The position numbers were made by a program, and so were the translations under genes. From an uncultured Paludibacter sp. (GTDB lineage: Bacteria; Bacteroidota; Bacteroidia; Bacteroidales; Paludibacteraceae), in assembly GCA_937927845.1 (NCBI GenBank), contig CALFXE010000235.1, forward strand, positions 68,618-132,617: a stretch of 64,000 bases of DNA, given 5' to 3'. Shown here one piece after another: positions 55,178-63,958 of the stretch. A model generated the notes under the pieces. It saw nothing but the letters and a program-made list of their open reading frames with translations, was not told the origin of the DNA and did not search any database. How positions within the stretch are numbered: the stretch's first letter is position 1; each line of letters starts with the position of its first letter.

Positions 55178-55975
55178 TTATTTAGGTTGTTTTCCGATAT
55201 AAGCCAAAATACCTCCATCAACGTAAAGGATGTGACCGTTTACAAAGTTTGAAGCATCAGATGCTAAGAACACTGCAGGACCTTGCAAATCTTCCGGCGT
55301 TCCCCAGCGAGCTGCAGGAGTTTTTGCAATGATGAAAGAGTCGAAAGGATGTGGTGAACCATCAGCTTGTTTTTCGCGCAATGGAGCTGTTTGTGGTGTT
55401 GCAATATAACCTGGACCTATACCATTACACTGAATGTTAAATTCGCCATACTCAGAAGCAATGTTTTTAGTAAGCATTTTCAAACCACCTTTTGCAGCAG
55501 CATAAGCCGATACAGTTTCGCGTCCTAATTCACTCATCATTGAACAGATATTGATAATCTTTCCGTGACCTTTCTTAAGCATACCAGGGATAACAGCTTT
55601 TGCTACAATGAAAGGAGCATTTAGGTCGATATCGATTACTTTGCGGAATTCTGTAGCCGACATTTCATGCATAGGAATACGTCTTATAATTCCTGCATTG
55701 TTTACAAGTATGTCAACAACGCCAACTTCCTTCTCAATTTGAGCAACCATAGCATTTACAGCATCTTCGTCGGTTACATCACAAACATAACCTTTCACAT
55801 CAATATTTGCTTCTTTATATGCTGCCATACCTTTGTCAACTATTTCCTGATTGATATCGTTAAAAACGATACGAGCTCCTGCTTTTGCAAGAGCTGAAGC
55901 CATTGCAAAGCCAATTCCATAAGATGCTCCTGTTACCAGAGCAACTTTTCCTTTTAATGAAAATTGATTAATCAT
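55178..55975 (-). CDS. kduD: 2-dehydro-3-deoxy-D-gluconate 5-dehydrogenase (KduD, SDR family)
   Basis: Short-chain dehydrogenase with the cofactor motif TGASYGIG at residues 15-22, the structural NNAG near 91 and the active-site Ser/Tyr/Lys in NICSMMSE and YAAAKGG near 159. KduD reduces the KduI product to 2-keto-3-deoxygluconate using NAD(P)H. Gluconate 5-dehydrogenase is a near relative, but kduI, kdgK and eda in the same operon favour KduD. The 62-bp gap to kdgK is the largest inside this operon and contains a GTTCGACTTCGCTTAGGGTG segment resembling dispersed intergenic repeats. Confidence 0.9.
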   Translation of the reverse strand: MINQFSLKGKVALVTGASYGIGFAMASALAKAGARIVFNDINQEIVDKGMAAYKEANIDVKGYVCDVTDEDAVNAMVAQIEKEVGVVDILVNNAGIIRRIPMHEMSATEFRKVIDIDLNAPFIVAKAVIPGMLKKGHGKIINICSMMSELGRETVSAYAAAKGGLKMLTKNIASEYGEFNIQCNGIGPGYIATPQTAPLREKQADGSPHPFDSFIIAKTPAARWGTPEDLQGPAVFLASDASNFVNGHILYVDGGILAYIGKQPK

Positions 55976-56037
55976 GATTTTTTTATTATTAATTGTAAAT
56001 TGTTACCGTTCGACTTCGCTTAGGGTGCGGTGGAGTA

Positions 56038-57075
56038 TTATCTATATACACGTCCGGAGCCGTCACCTTTCATTAAGTTCTCTACTTCCGAAACAGTTAC
56101 TAAGTTGAAGTCGCCATAAACTGTATGTTTCAGACAAGATGCTGCAACTGCAAAGTTAAGAGCCTTCTGATCATCATTTGGATAGCTAATCAAGCCATAA
56201 ATCAAACCTCCCATGAATGAATCGCCACCACCAACTCGGTCGACTATATGTGTAATATCGTAACGTTTTGATTCATACAATTTATCAGAATAAAGAACGC
56301 CACCCCATGTGTTATGATTTGCATTGATAGAACCACGTAGAGTGATAATTACTTTTTTTGCTCTTGGAAATCTTTTCATCAATTGTTTACAAACTGACTC
56401 AAATTCTGCTGCATCAACTTCGCCACCGGTATGAGCAACATCAAAACCTTCAGGTTTAATACCGAATACCTTTTCAGCATCTTCCTCATTACCAAGAATT
56501 ATATCGCAACCTTCAACCAAAGCAGGCATCACTTCAGAAGCAGTTTTACCATATTTCCACAAATTCTTGCGATAGTTTAAGTCGGTTGATACCGTAATAC
56601 CACGTTTGTTTGCTTCTTTTATAGCTTCGAGACAAACATCAGCAGCTCCCTGAGAAATAGCAGGGGTTATACCTGTCCAATGAAACCATTGAGCATCTTT
56701 AAACACTTCATCCCAATTAATCATGCCGGGTTCGATAGTTGCGATACTGGAGTGAGCGCGGTCGTACACCACCTTAGAAGCACGAGCAACAGCACCTGTT
56801 TCGAGAAAATAAATACCAACACGTTCGCCTCCTTTTACAATATGCTGAGTGCCAACATTATACTTACGCAATTCAGATAGACACCATTCAGCAATATCAT
56901 TTTTTGGCAAGCGTGTAACAAATTCAGTAGGTAAGCCATAATTAGCTAAAGATACAGAAACATTTGCCTCACCTCCACCGAAGGTAGAATTTAAACTTTT
57001 AGATTGGATAAAACGGTCGTATCTGGGTGTTGCCAATCTAAGCATGATTTCTCCAAAAGTTACAATCTTTTTCAT
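56038..57075 (-). CDS. kdgK: 2-dehydro-3-deoxygluconokinase (KdgK, PfkB family)
   Basis: Ribokinase-type sugar kinase that phosphorylates 2-keto-3-deoxygluconate to KDPG. The N-terminal PfkB signature is TFGGGEANVSVSLANYGLPTEFVTRLPKND at residues 31-60. The catalytic-base motif appears as DRVGGGDSFMGGL near residue 278. Other family features are GVYFLE-like GIYFLETGAVARAS near 107 and VIITLRGS near 238. Length (345) is normal for the Bacteroidetes form. It is the first enzyme gene after the LacI-type regulator, with a 12-bp gap. Confidence 0.93.
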   Translation of the reverse strand: MKKIVTFGEIMLRLATPRYDRFIQSKSLNSTFGGGEANVSVSLANYGLPTEFVTRLPKNDIAEWCLSELRKYNVGTQHIVKGGERVGIYFLETGAVARASKVVYDRAHSSIATIEPGMINWDEVFKDAQWFHWTGITPAISQGAADVCLEAIKEANKRGITVSTDLNYRKNLWKYGKTASEVMPALVEGCDIILGNEEDAEKVFGIKPEGFDVAHTGGEVDAAEFESVCKQLMKRFPRAKKVIITLRGSINANHNTWGGVLYSDKLYESKRYDITHIVDRVGGGDSFMGGLIYGLISYPNDDQKALNFAVAASCLKHTVYGDFNLVTVSEVENLMKGDGSGRVYR

Positions 57076-57087
57076 TTTATATTGCGA

Positions 57088-58152
57088 TTATTTGTTTGTG
57101 TTATAATAGTAATCCACGTTTTCTGAAATAACAATATCAATCGGCATGTAATTCAATTTTTCAGGCTGTTCTTTGAAAATAAGGAAATCACCCAATGCCT
57201 TTACAGCCTCATAGCCCTGTAAATCAGTTCGCTGAGACAATAAAAACCTCACGTCATTATTTTTCAAAGCCTTTATATTTTCGCTGATAGCGTCGTGTCC
57301 AATCAAGTATAACTTATCCTTCAGATGTTTTGGCAGCAAATGAATAACCTTTGCAAGTTCATAAAAGCGAGAATTCAAAACAATGCCACCAACAGAATAA
57401 TTACTGTTTTCCAAAAGTTGAGTCAATTTTTGTAAACCCTCCAGATGATTATCAGGATCAATTTCGATATGCTCTATAACACCTTGATAACCATTGTCAT
57501 TCAAATAATCCATTATTCCGCGTTCACGATTTCGCATTTGCACAGAAATATCAGCATATTTGAATTTTATATGAGCAAAAAAGATTGTTTGCATATTTGA
57601 TGAGGTAGTCAACAAGATACGTCCTGCAATTCTACCACTTACATAAGTATCACTTCCAAAATATGCGAGATTATTTTGGTTGGGAATATCAGAATCGAGA
57701 TAGATATATGGTATGTCCCTTTCGTCTAATTTTTGAGATAATTGTAAAATGGGATTTTCAAACAGAGTTGCCATTATCACACCATCATAATCCTGTTCCA
57801 AAACCGCATTTGCAGCATCACGGAAAGAGTTTATATCATACTGATTAAAGTGGTGTAATTCAACTTTAGTCTTAAATTTATCCAACTCGTTTGCAGCTTT
57901 AACAATTCCTTTACATGCAAGTTCCCAATAACTGCCATCAGTGAAATAGGGCACAATAGCAGCAAAAACATAGCTTTTTTTATAAGCAAGAAAGCTCGCC
58001 AGTAAGTTAGGCTCGTAGTTCAGTTCCTTAAGAGCTTTTTCTACAAGCTCAAGTTTTTCCGGCGACACATGTCCGCGTTTATGCAACACTCTATCAACAG
58101 TGCCGGTAGATACTCCCGATTTTTTTGCTATGTCGCTAATTTTTACTTTCAT
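57088..58152 (-). CDS. LacI-family regulator of the uronate operon
   Basis: LacI-type transcription factor with N-terminal helix-turn-helix (VKISDIAKKSGVSTGTVDRVLHKRGHVS at residues 2-29) and a periplasmic-binding-protein-like sensor domain (about 60-345). I start it at 58152 (MKVKISDIAKK...); the frame is open 12 codons further but that stretch overlaps the palindromic operator and lacks family resemblance. It is the first gene of the operon and two palindromes lie 22 and 67 bp upstream, so it likely represses itself and the downstream enzymes. The inducer is probably a uronate intermediate such as KDG, by analogy. Helix-turn-helix and sensor calls are strong. Confidence 0.92.
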   Translation of the reverse strand: MKVKISDIAKKSGVSTGTVDRVLHKRGHVSPEKLELVEKALKELNYEPNLLASFLAYKKSYVFAAIVPYFTDGSYWELACKGIVKAANELDKFKTKVELHHFNQYDINSFRDAANAVLEQDYDGVIMATLFENPILQLSQKLDERDIPYIYLDSDIPNQNNLAYFGSDTYVSGRIAGRILLTTSSNMQTIFFAHIKFKYADISVQMRNRERGIMDYLNDNGYQGVIEHIEIDPDNHLEGLQKLTQLLENSNYSVGGIVLNSRFYELAKVIHLLPKHLKDKLYLIGHDAISENIKALKNNDVRFLLSQRTDLQGYEAVKALGDFLIFKEQPEKLNYMPIDIVISENVDYYYNTNK

Positions 58153-58173
58153 ACTTATTTGTGCTTTGAACCA

Positions 58174-58187
58174 TGTGTGCGCACACA
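58174..58187. promoter_or_regulatory. LacI-type operator, proximal
   Basis: Perfect 14-bp palindrome TGTGTGCGCACACA, 22 bp upstream of the regulator start. The GC core in AT-rich surroundings and the position fit an autoregulatory LacI operator. Confidence 0.7.
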
Positions 58188-58216
58188 AAGATAAATGATT
58201 TGTTTGGATGTTGTGT

Positions 58217-58232
58217 TGTGTGCGCGCACAAT
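58217..58232. promoter_or_regulatory. LacI-type operator, distal
   Basis: Contains the perfect 12-bp palindrome TGTGCGCGCACA (58219-58230) and shares the GTGTGCGC half-site with the proximal operator. The centres are about 44 bp apart, close to four helical turns, compatible with cooperative binding by a tetramer or two dimers. Confidence 0.65.
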
Positions 58233-58329
58233 TAAGTAAATTTAACAGAAAGAAGTGGTGAATGTGGGGTGATTATTCGCAATTCGTAATTTTTAATTAA
58301 TTGTAAATCAAATGCGTACTCGTAACTAA

Positions 58330-58704
58330 TTACTTTTTTTGCGCTTTATTCAGATATTTACTTTTAGTGCTTTCATCTAAATCATCGCATAATTCCACCA
58401 TCTCCACAAATTTTTTTGGGTCGTTTGCCATTTGTATCAGTCTTGCATTGGATATACTTGGCATTTCTCCTTTTTCATATTGTCCGTAGCTGTTTACACC
58501 CAATCCCAGAATAGTTGATATTTTAGTAACAGGAATACCATGTTTTTCACGAATTCTGGTGATTTCATCGGGAAACGGAATATTGAATTTATCTCGATAC
58601 TGATTATACACCTGTGCCATATTCAGTTCGTCCAATTCTGTAGAGGTAAACTGCTCTTGGGTGTCTTCGCATTTATAATAATGGAATACGATTTCAAAAT
58701 TCCC
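58330..58704 (-). pseudogene. 5'-truncated MqsA-type antitoxin/regulator (HTH_XRE)
   Basis: The conserved frame runs from 58704 to the TAA at 58330 and includes EIVFHYYKCEDTQEQFTSTELDELNMAQVYNQYRDKF, then an XRE-type helix-turn-helix (RIREKHGIPVTKISTILGLGVNSYGQYEKGEMPSIS). In related Bacteroidetes proteins about 20 more N-terminal residues precede this part. Here the frame is instead preceded immediately by the TGA of the amidase gene, in the same frame, so the natural start is lost. A shorter product could start at an internal GTG/TTG or at the ATG at 58626. No partner toxin is visible. I read it as a remnant cut off when the amidase locus was inserted. Confidence 0.7.
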
Positions 58705-61700
58705 TCAATTCTTCACCACTCTTACACCTCGTCCATCATTTACCTTAATCATATATACTCCGTTTTGTAATGTAGATATGTCGATAGTGGTGGATGTCTT
58801 TTCGACTTTATTTTTATTCAAAACTATCTTCCCGCTCAAATCAAATATTTGCACTTTTTCAATGTTTTCTGATTGCTCTATGATTATGAAATCCTTAGCT
58901 GGATTTGGATATATACGCGACTGTGTATCAGGTTGTTTTGTACCTACATAACCACCTCTCCTCAGTTTGTACTTACTTTGTGCAGGTGTAGTTATGCTAT
59001 TGTTGTCGGTTGGCATTGACCACACGCTTATAAACTTACCTGAATTAGATACTGCATATAAATTACCTGCATAATCGAATGCGAAATCGTCGTATGTAAC
59101 GGATGCTACTCCCAAGGTGTGCTTGAACTTAGGATTTACCACCGGAACTTCGTCTTTGTTAAGCTTGTAGTCGAACACATACAATCCGCCATCATAACTT
59201 AATGCTATCAGTCCTCTTACTTCGTCAACTGCTAAACCGCCGTTTTGAGATGCTTTATCTAATACGATGGTCGCACCGCTTCTATCCTTAAATTCTGCTG
59301 TATTGAAGACTGTTTCTTTGAAACTATCGCTATAATACAACACACATGGATTTGCTGTGGTGTTGCTGCCTGCTCCTCTGTATTGTCCTGCCCAATAACC
59401 TGTTGATACAGGTATGATACTGCTGTTGTCGTTGCCAACGTAGCTGCTTGGTGTAATGGTAGAACTTGGTGCTTTTGTCCATGTGGTGCCGGTTCCAATA
59501 TTATATGTGTTTACAATTTTTTTCCATGACTGTGTACCAGGATATGATTTGTCAACTACATATAGTTGTGTTGATTCTCCGTTACCTCTCGAACCTATGG
59601 CTACTATCTGTCCAGATACTTGTGTGCTGCCTATCTTAACTGCGCCTGCTGAAACTGTTGAGCCGGGGAATAATGAACTAACGGCAAAGGTTTCCGGATT
59701 CATATAGTATATTCCTGCATTGGTATGACTTGCATCGGCTATAAATACTCTACCATCGGAGGTTACTGTTAGTTTACGCGGACCTTCACCATTTACTCCT
59801 GTCCATGCTATTCCGCCATTGTAGGCGTTGTTACCCTGACTTGTAATGTCTGTTGCGTCTGGCGACAGTACGTATATGCCTGTTGTTGTTGCTCTTGGAC
59901 TTACTGTGCCTTCTGATGTGTTGGTGATATAAATTCTACCGAAATGCGGACTCAAAGGCGAATTGTCTATTGCTATACCCTTAGGTGCAAAGTATTTATA
60001 TAGCATATTATCGTCTGATAGTTTAGTGAAGCGCGTTACATTTGGTGCTTTTACTTCTATCTTCCAGTTATATTCGCCTGTTTCAGGTATGTCTTCTGCG
60101 ATGATTTTTGCTGTATGTGTTCCTTTGTCTGTATCATCTAAGTTGATTGTTTTTACAATCTCACCAGATACAATATCCGTTAAACTCAAAATCACTGCAC
60201 TAACATCTGTGTTAAGCGTATAATTAATGTTGTATTCGCCTGTTTCGCTGTCGTATTCTGATGACAGGTTATATGCAAAAGCTCTTGCTGATGATTCTTG
60301 CTGAGTTAGGTTCTTCGTGCTGTATTGCACTATTTTATTGCCCACAAGATAATGTAGACTTATATCAGCATTTTCAACTATACCAAATGCAAACATCTTT
60401 AAAAGTTCTGTTTCATTAGTTATATCAGCAGTAGTTTCTCCAATCTTTATTGCATTGTCTATTCCGTTGGTATTATCATAAAGATGAAGTTGATAGCTAT
60501 AGCTGTTGTCTGTTTGTTTGCTACATACCGGCTCTACTGTGTATATCTTATTTGTATATCTGAAACTATTACCACCCATTGATGTCTGTGGTATCTCTGC
60601 TGATAGGGTTCCTATTTGAATATTATCGTTACTTAACCAGTTCATTTCAAATTCAATAGGACTGATTTTATTACCATCAACGATAAATCTGTTTGGTGCG
60701 GTAGGAGAGAGTGTGATTTTCGTATCTTCTCCAAATCCTCCAAGTACTCCTGTTCCGATTGTATATCCTGAGTTATTGTATTGTGTACCTGTAACTACAC
60801 CGTTTTCAACTTTCCATGCTACATAGCGAACCGACCAGTTTGAAGCTTCACTCCAATTATTGCTTGCATGTGAATCGAAAATAATTGTAAGATTGTTTAA
60901 TGTTCCTGATACCGTAAAGCTGTTTGCCATAAGGTTCGAGTTGTTGTTGCCCGCTGCAGCTAAACTTGCACTGCTATTGGTCGGCAATGTCAAAAATACT
61001 TGTGGATCTACATCTTCTAATGATTGTTCGTCTGTTGCCTGCCATTTGTATACATAGAAATCGCCAAGCTGATATGTGTTGGCTTCTTTTCCTACTACTG
61101 TCGAATTTACTCCGATTAAGACATTGTCTTGCGTAAAGGCAATATCCGAAAGATTATATAAGTGATTTTTGCCTGCATAACCTTCTGTAGATATGCCATT
61201 TGTGCTCATTTCTTTTATTAACTCTCCTGTCGAGGGATTAATAACCAATAACTTAGGTGCTTTTTGAGCATCAACTGCAAGAATATAATATTTATCGTTT
61301 CTATATAATGCTCTTCTTACTGTTAACGCTTCTAATGCGCTGATTGTAAATTCTTTTGTTTTTCCAAATAAATATGTACTTGCTGCTGCTATATCACCAT
61401 CTTGAACCGGATGTGGGAAGTCTAACACTTCTGTAACCAGAACTTCATCTTCAATATTGGGATCTTCTCTTTCTAAATCTGTAAGTAATTTATTAATAAA
61501 GGAAGTTTCGTTAGCCTTGACTTCAATTTCTTCTGTTTCTTTCCAATAACCGGGGATGTCATATACTAATGTGTATGTTCCGGGATTTAATTTTCCAAAC
61601 ACATAAATTCCATTGTATTCCTTGTCTGTTGTGTATGTGTCAATTACGTTGTTATTAAGATCTTGTAATGTTACTGTTACTTCATTCAGTGGTTTGTATT

Positions 61701-62601
61701 GGTCGAATGAACCTACCTTATAATTATATAGATTATGTGTTAATGCCTGATTTTTATCTTTTACTGTACCCATTATATATCCTTTGGTTTCGGTGTTGTC
61801 GCCAAACCATGCTCTGATTGCTCTCGAATATCTTACGCCTTCCTGTTTACAATAATCATCATTCAGAAGTCGATGACGTTCAGGTTGATATGTATGAAAA
61901 CATCCTTCACTCAAATAGCCATCGCATCCATGTTTGAGTACACCAAGATAACCAACATATCCCTGGAATTCCGAACTTGAACCATAGAATGATATATCTC
62001 CACGTGTATTATTGTCATTTGCTCCTGTGTATGACGAATGGTAGGTGGTCCCATTTTTAGCAATGTATTTCCAAGCATCTCTTGCCATATTTCTTGCCTG
62101 AGTTAAACCATTGCCCGGTTCTGTATCTGTACCTCGAAATAATAATAATGGATAGTTGGTTGAAGTGCCCTCTGTTGCTGCATTGCTATGAATAGAAATG
62201 AAATAATCCATATTGTTGGTCTCGACATCTGCACAAATTACTGATAGGGTAGAAAGCTGACCGTTACCCTCATACACTTCATGCTGATTTAAAGTGGCTT
62301 GTGATTGAGGAGCAATTCCATTTTTAGTGCGTGACATGCGAACATATCCTACTCCTGCATTTGTCAATTCATCACGCAGAGATAAACCTTTCACAAGATC
62401 GGTGTTAGTTTCGAAAAACCCCAATGTATCGAGGATTGCATAATTGATTGTTGCCAATGGGCGGTCGTTAGATCCCCAACCGCCGTGACCTGGGTTTATA
62501 TATACTCTTGCTTGGTTTAATGTATTATCAGCATAAATATTCAAAAAAACGAATAATGCCAACCAAAGAAAGCCTGTTGATTTTATAATATGTGTTTTCA
62601 T
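58705..62601 (-). CDS. Large N-acetylmuramoyl-L-alanine amidase with DUF4623-like region and T9SS domain
   Basis: T9SS-secreted peptidoglycan amidase, 1298 residues. Signal peptide: residues 1-24. Amidase_3 domain at about 30-275 with all four key residues: His in INPGHGGWGSND, Glu in LGFFETNTDL, His in FISIHSNAAT and Glu in GYLSEGCFHTY. A carboxypeptidase-regulatory-like module follows (about 280-375, YNGIYVFGKLNPGTYTLVYD), then a long beta-rich, DUF4623-like region (about 390-1200) with propeller-type motifs, and a sorting domain (IYPNPAKDFIIIEQSE ... GVYMIKVNDGRG). It follows the PD40 gene at 62703 with a heptameric repeat between them. It is the full-length paralog of the truncated amidase at 1-1004. 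It would strip stem peptides from peptidoglycan outside the cell. Confidence 0.9.
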   Translation of the reverse strand: MKTHIIKSTGFLWLALFVFLNIYADNTLNQARVYINPGHGGWGSNDRPLATINYAILDTLGFFETNTDLVKGLSLRDELTNAGVGYVRMSRTKNGIAPQSQATLNQHEVYEGNGQLSTLSVICADVETNNMDYFISIHSNAATEGTSTNYPLLLFRGTDTEPGNGLTQARNMARDAWKYIAKNGTTYHSSYTGANDNNTRGDISFYGSSSEFQGYVGYLGVLKHGCDGYLSEGCFHTYQPERHRLLNDDYCKQEGVRYSRAIRAWFGDNTETKGYIMGTVKDKNQALTHNLYNYKVGSFDQYKPLNEVTVTLQDLNNNVIDTYTTDKEYNGIYVFGKLNPGTYTLVYDIPGYWKETEEIEVKANETSFINKLLTDLEREDPNIEDEVLVTEVLDFPHPVQDGDIAAASTYLFGKTKEFTISALEALTVRRALYRNDKYYILAVDAQKAPKLLVINPSTGELIKEMSTNGISTEGYAGKNHLYNLSDIAFTQDNVLIGVNSTVVGKEANTYQLGDFYVYKWQATDEQSLEDVDPQVFLTLPTNSSASLAAAGNNNSNLMANSFTVSGTLNNLTIIFDSHASNNWSEASNWSVRYVAWKVENGVVTGTQYNNSGYTIGTGVLGGFGEDTKITLSPTAPNRFIVDGNKISPIEFEMNWLSNDNIQIGTLSAEIPQTSMGGNSFRYTNKIYTVEPVCSKQTDNSYSYQLHLYDNTNGIDNAIKIGETTADITNETELLKMFAFGIVENADISLHYLVGNKIVQYSTKNLTQQESSARAFAYNLSSEYDSETGEYNINYTLNTDVSAVILSLTDIVSGEIVKTINLDDTDKGTHTAKIIAEDIPETGEYNWKIEVKAPNVTRFTKLSDDNMLYKYFAPKGIAIDNSPLSPHFGRIYITNTSEGTVSPRATTTGIYVLSPDATDITSQGNNAYNGGIAWTGVNGEGPRKLTVTSDGRVFIADASHTNAGIYYMNPETFAVSSLFPGSTVSAGAVKIGSTQVSGQIVAIGSRGNGESTQLYVVDKSYPGTQSWKKIVNTYNIGTGTTWTKAPSSTITPSSYVGNDNSSIIPVSTGYWAGQYRGAGSNTTANPCVLYYSDSFKETVFNTAEFKDRSGATIVLDKASQNGGLAVDEVRGLIALSYDGGLYVFDYKLNKDEVPVVNPKFKHTLGVASVTYDDFAFDYAGNLYAVSNSGKFISVWSMPTDNNSITTPAQSKYKLRRGGYVGTKQPDTQSRIYPNPAKDFIIIEQSENIEKVQIFDLSGKIVLNKNKVEKTSTTIDISTLQNGVYMIKVNDGRGVRVVKN

Positions 62602-62622
62602 TTTTGTGATTATGTTTATAAT

Positions 62623-62706
62623 GTCTATGGTCTAATGTCTATGGTCTAATGTCTATGGTCTAATGTCTATGGTCTATAGACAATTGACCTTTGACTGTTG
62701 ACTTAA
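62623..62706 (-). repeat. Heptameric tandem repeat (GTCTATG/GTCTAAT type)
   Basis: Twelve consecutive 7-bp units on the plus strand: GTCTATG and GTCTAAT alternating strictly, then GTCTATA, GACAATT, GACCTTT, GACTGTT, GACTTAA. The last unit overlaps the stop codon of the PD40 gene (62703-62705), as arrays in the other operon also overlap stops. Confidence 0.9.
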
Positions 62707-63617
62707 AACTCAATTGTTATCAAATGTATTCTCCCGTCATTCGTGTTGTATACTATTTTTTTACCATCTATGCTTGATGATGGATTTGTTGCGATAACTG
62801 ATTTATCGGTTAAATCAGTTCTGTTTTTGCCTGTTGATGAGATGATTACGATTTTTGAAGATGTAATTGTAACTCCATCGTCATAATCCTCCATACCTAC
62901 TACCCAGTTATTCCCAGCCCATTTGGGAGTTCGTAACGTGCCTAATGAAACTGCATTTGTTCCGTCAATATTGCTGACAAATGCTTTTCCTAATTCAATT
63001 ACATAATATAACATTTTTGCACCATCAGGTGAAATGCTTGTCCATAAATAATTATACTGTTTACCTGCCGGCGATATATTATCAGCTTGTTTGTTTTTGT
63101 TCAAATATAATTGTCCCTGACGTATACTGCTGATATTAGGTGTTTTTGTAAGTTGCTTGCCTGTAATCCTTTTAGATTTTACAACACCCTTCTCAACCGC
63201 TAAAACAGTTCCGTCTTTGATAATATATTTTTCTATATCCCGACTGTCTTTTATGATATCCTGCTGTTTGCCTGTTTTCAAGTCTATTGCTTTTAATGTG
63301 GTATATTTGAGGCGGTTTTTATAAATCTGACTTCTGAATGCTATTAAACTGCCGTCTTCTGAAATCTGCACATCGAATCCCGCTCCTTTATCGGTCGTTA
63401 TCGTTGAAAGTTGCTTGCTTGCAAGGTCGTACTTACTCAGACCTTTCAAATCATTTCCTGTAATTAGAATATAATCGCCGGCAGGACTGATAACCGGACT
63501 ATATGCTGATTCGCTTTTTGGTAAATTAAGTGTTTCAGTACTTGTTATCTTTATTCCCTGAGAATAAGATGCGGTTGTGCAAAAGCATATTAATGCACCT
63601 AAAAATAATTGTTTCAT
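62703..63617 (-). CDS. Secreted PD40/TolB-like beta-propeller, second copy
   Basis: Paralog of the propeller at 1001-1903 with similar length (304). The signal peptide ends ASYSQ (about residue 19). PD40 repeats: YSPVISPAGDYILITGNDL, FDVQISEDGSLIAFRS, WTSISPDGAKMLYYV and NPSSSIDGKKIVYNTNDG. Corresponding residues in the two copies match at VVGMEDYDDG/VVGMQDKDNG and at GAGF. It lies upstream of the second amidase in the same orientation and order as in the first copy, so the pair probably duplicated as a unit. Function unknown; association with the amidase is inferred from the conserved pairing. Confidence 0.82.
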   Translation of the reverse strand: MKQLFLGALICFCTTASYSQGIKITSTETLNLPKSESAYSPVISPAGDYILITGNDLKGLSKYDLASKQLSTITTDKGAGFDVQISEDGSLIAFRSQIYKNRLKYTTLKAIDLKTGKQQDIIKDSRDIEKYIIKDGTVLAVEKGVVKSKRITGKQLTKTPNISSIRQGQLYLNKNKQADNISPAGKQYNYLWTSISPDGAKMLYYVIELGKAFVSNIDGTNAVSLGTLRTPKWAGNNWVVGMEDYDDGVTITSSKIVIISSTGKNRTDLTDKSVIATNPSSSIDGKKIVYNTNDGRIHLITIEF

Positions 63618-63676
63618 AAATTTTCGTATTAGTTTTTGTTGATTTTTTTATTTTAACGCTGATAGATTTTTTATTT

Positions 63677-63958
63677 TTATATCAATTTTGGATAGTAGTA
63701 ATCTATCAAACCTTTCATGGGCGATTCAGTAATTTTAGCTATTGTAACTTCAAATTCGTTGGCAACATCATGCAGAATTGTTTTGTAACTTTCAGCCATA
63801 GTACCAATAAAACCTACAGGAAATTTCTGATAGTCGTATTGTAATATATTTCTTCTGAAAAACCTTCTGAAATTTTTAGATATTAAGTCGTAAACATATT
63901 CATTATCTGTATGATCTAATAGAAAAAATGAAAATTTTGATAGCGAACGGCAGTCCGT
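63677..63958 (-). pseudogene. murK: C-terminal fragment of a second MurK-like kinase at window edge
   Basis: The frame ending in TAA at 63677 translates to the C-terminus of a BadF/MurK-type kinase: LQYDYQKFPVGFIGTMAESY and ESPMKGLIDYYYPKLI, matching MQYDYKNYKVSFIGSVAYHF and QSPMEGLVRFYA of the kinase at 26617. The resemblance holds back to about 63950. There an in-frame TAG (63959-63961) interrupts it and the last 40 bases do not align with the expected upstream part. Either the gene is broken here, or the window end contains a rearrangement or assembly error. It is too short and lacks an early ATG, so routine ORF calls would miss it. Confidence 0.65.

Noticed and set aside
56003..56030. GTTCGACTTCGCTTAGGGTG segment between kduD and kdgK
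   Set aside because: Resembles dispersed intergenic repeats of Bacteroidetes, but only one copy is present here, so no repeat family can be supported from this window.
58330..58635. Active toxin-antitoxin module
   Set aside because: No toxin gene is next to it and the antitoxin-like frame lacks its N-terminus; better described as a remnant.
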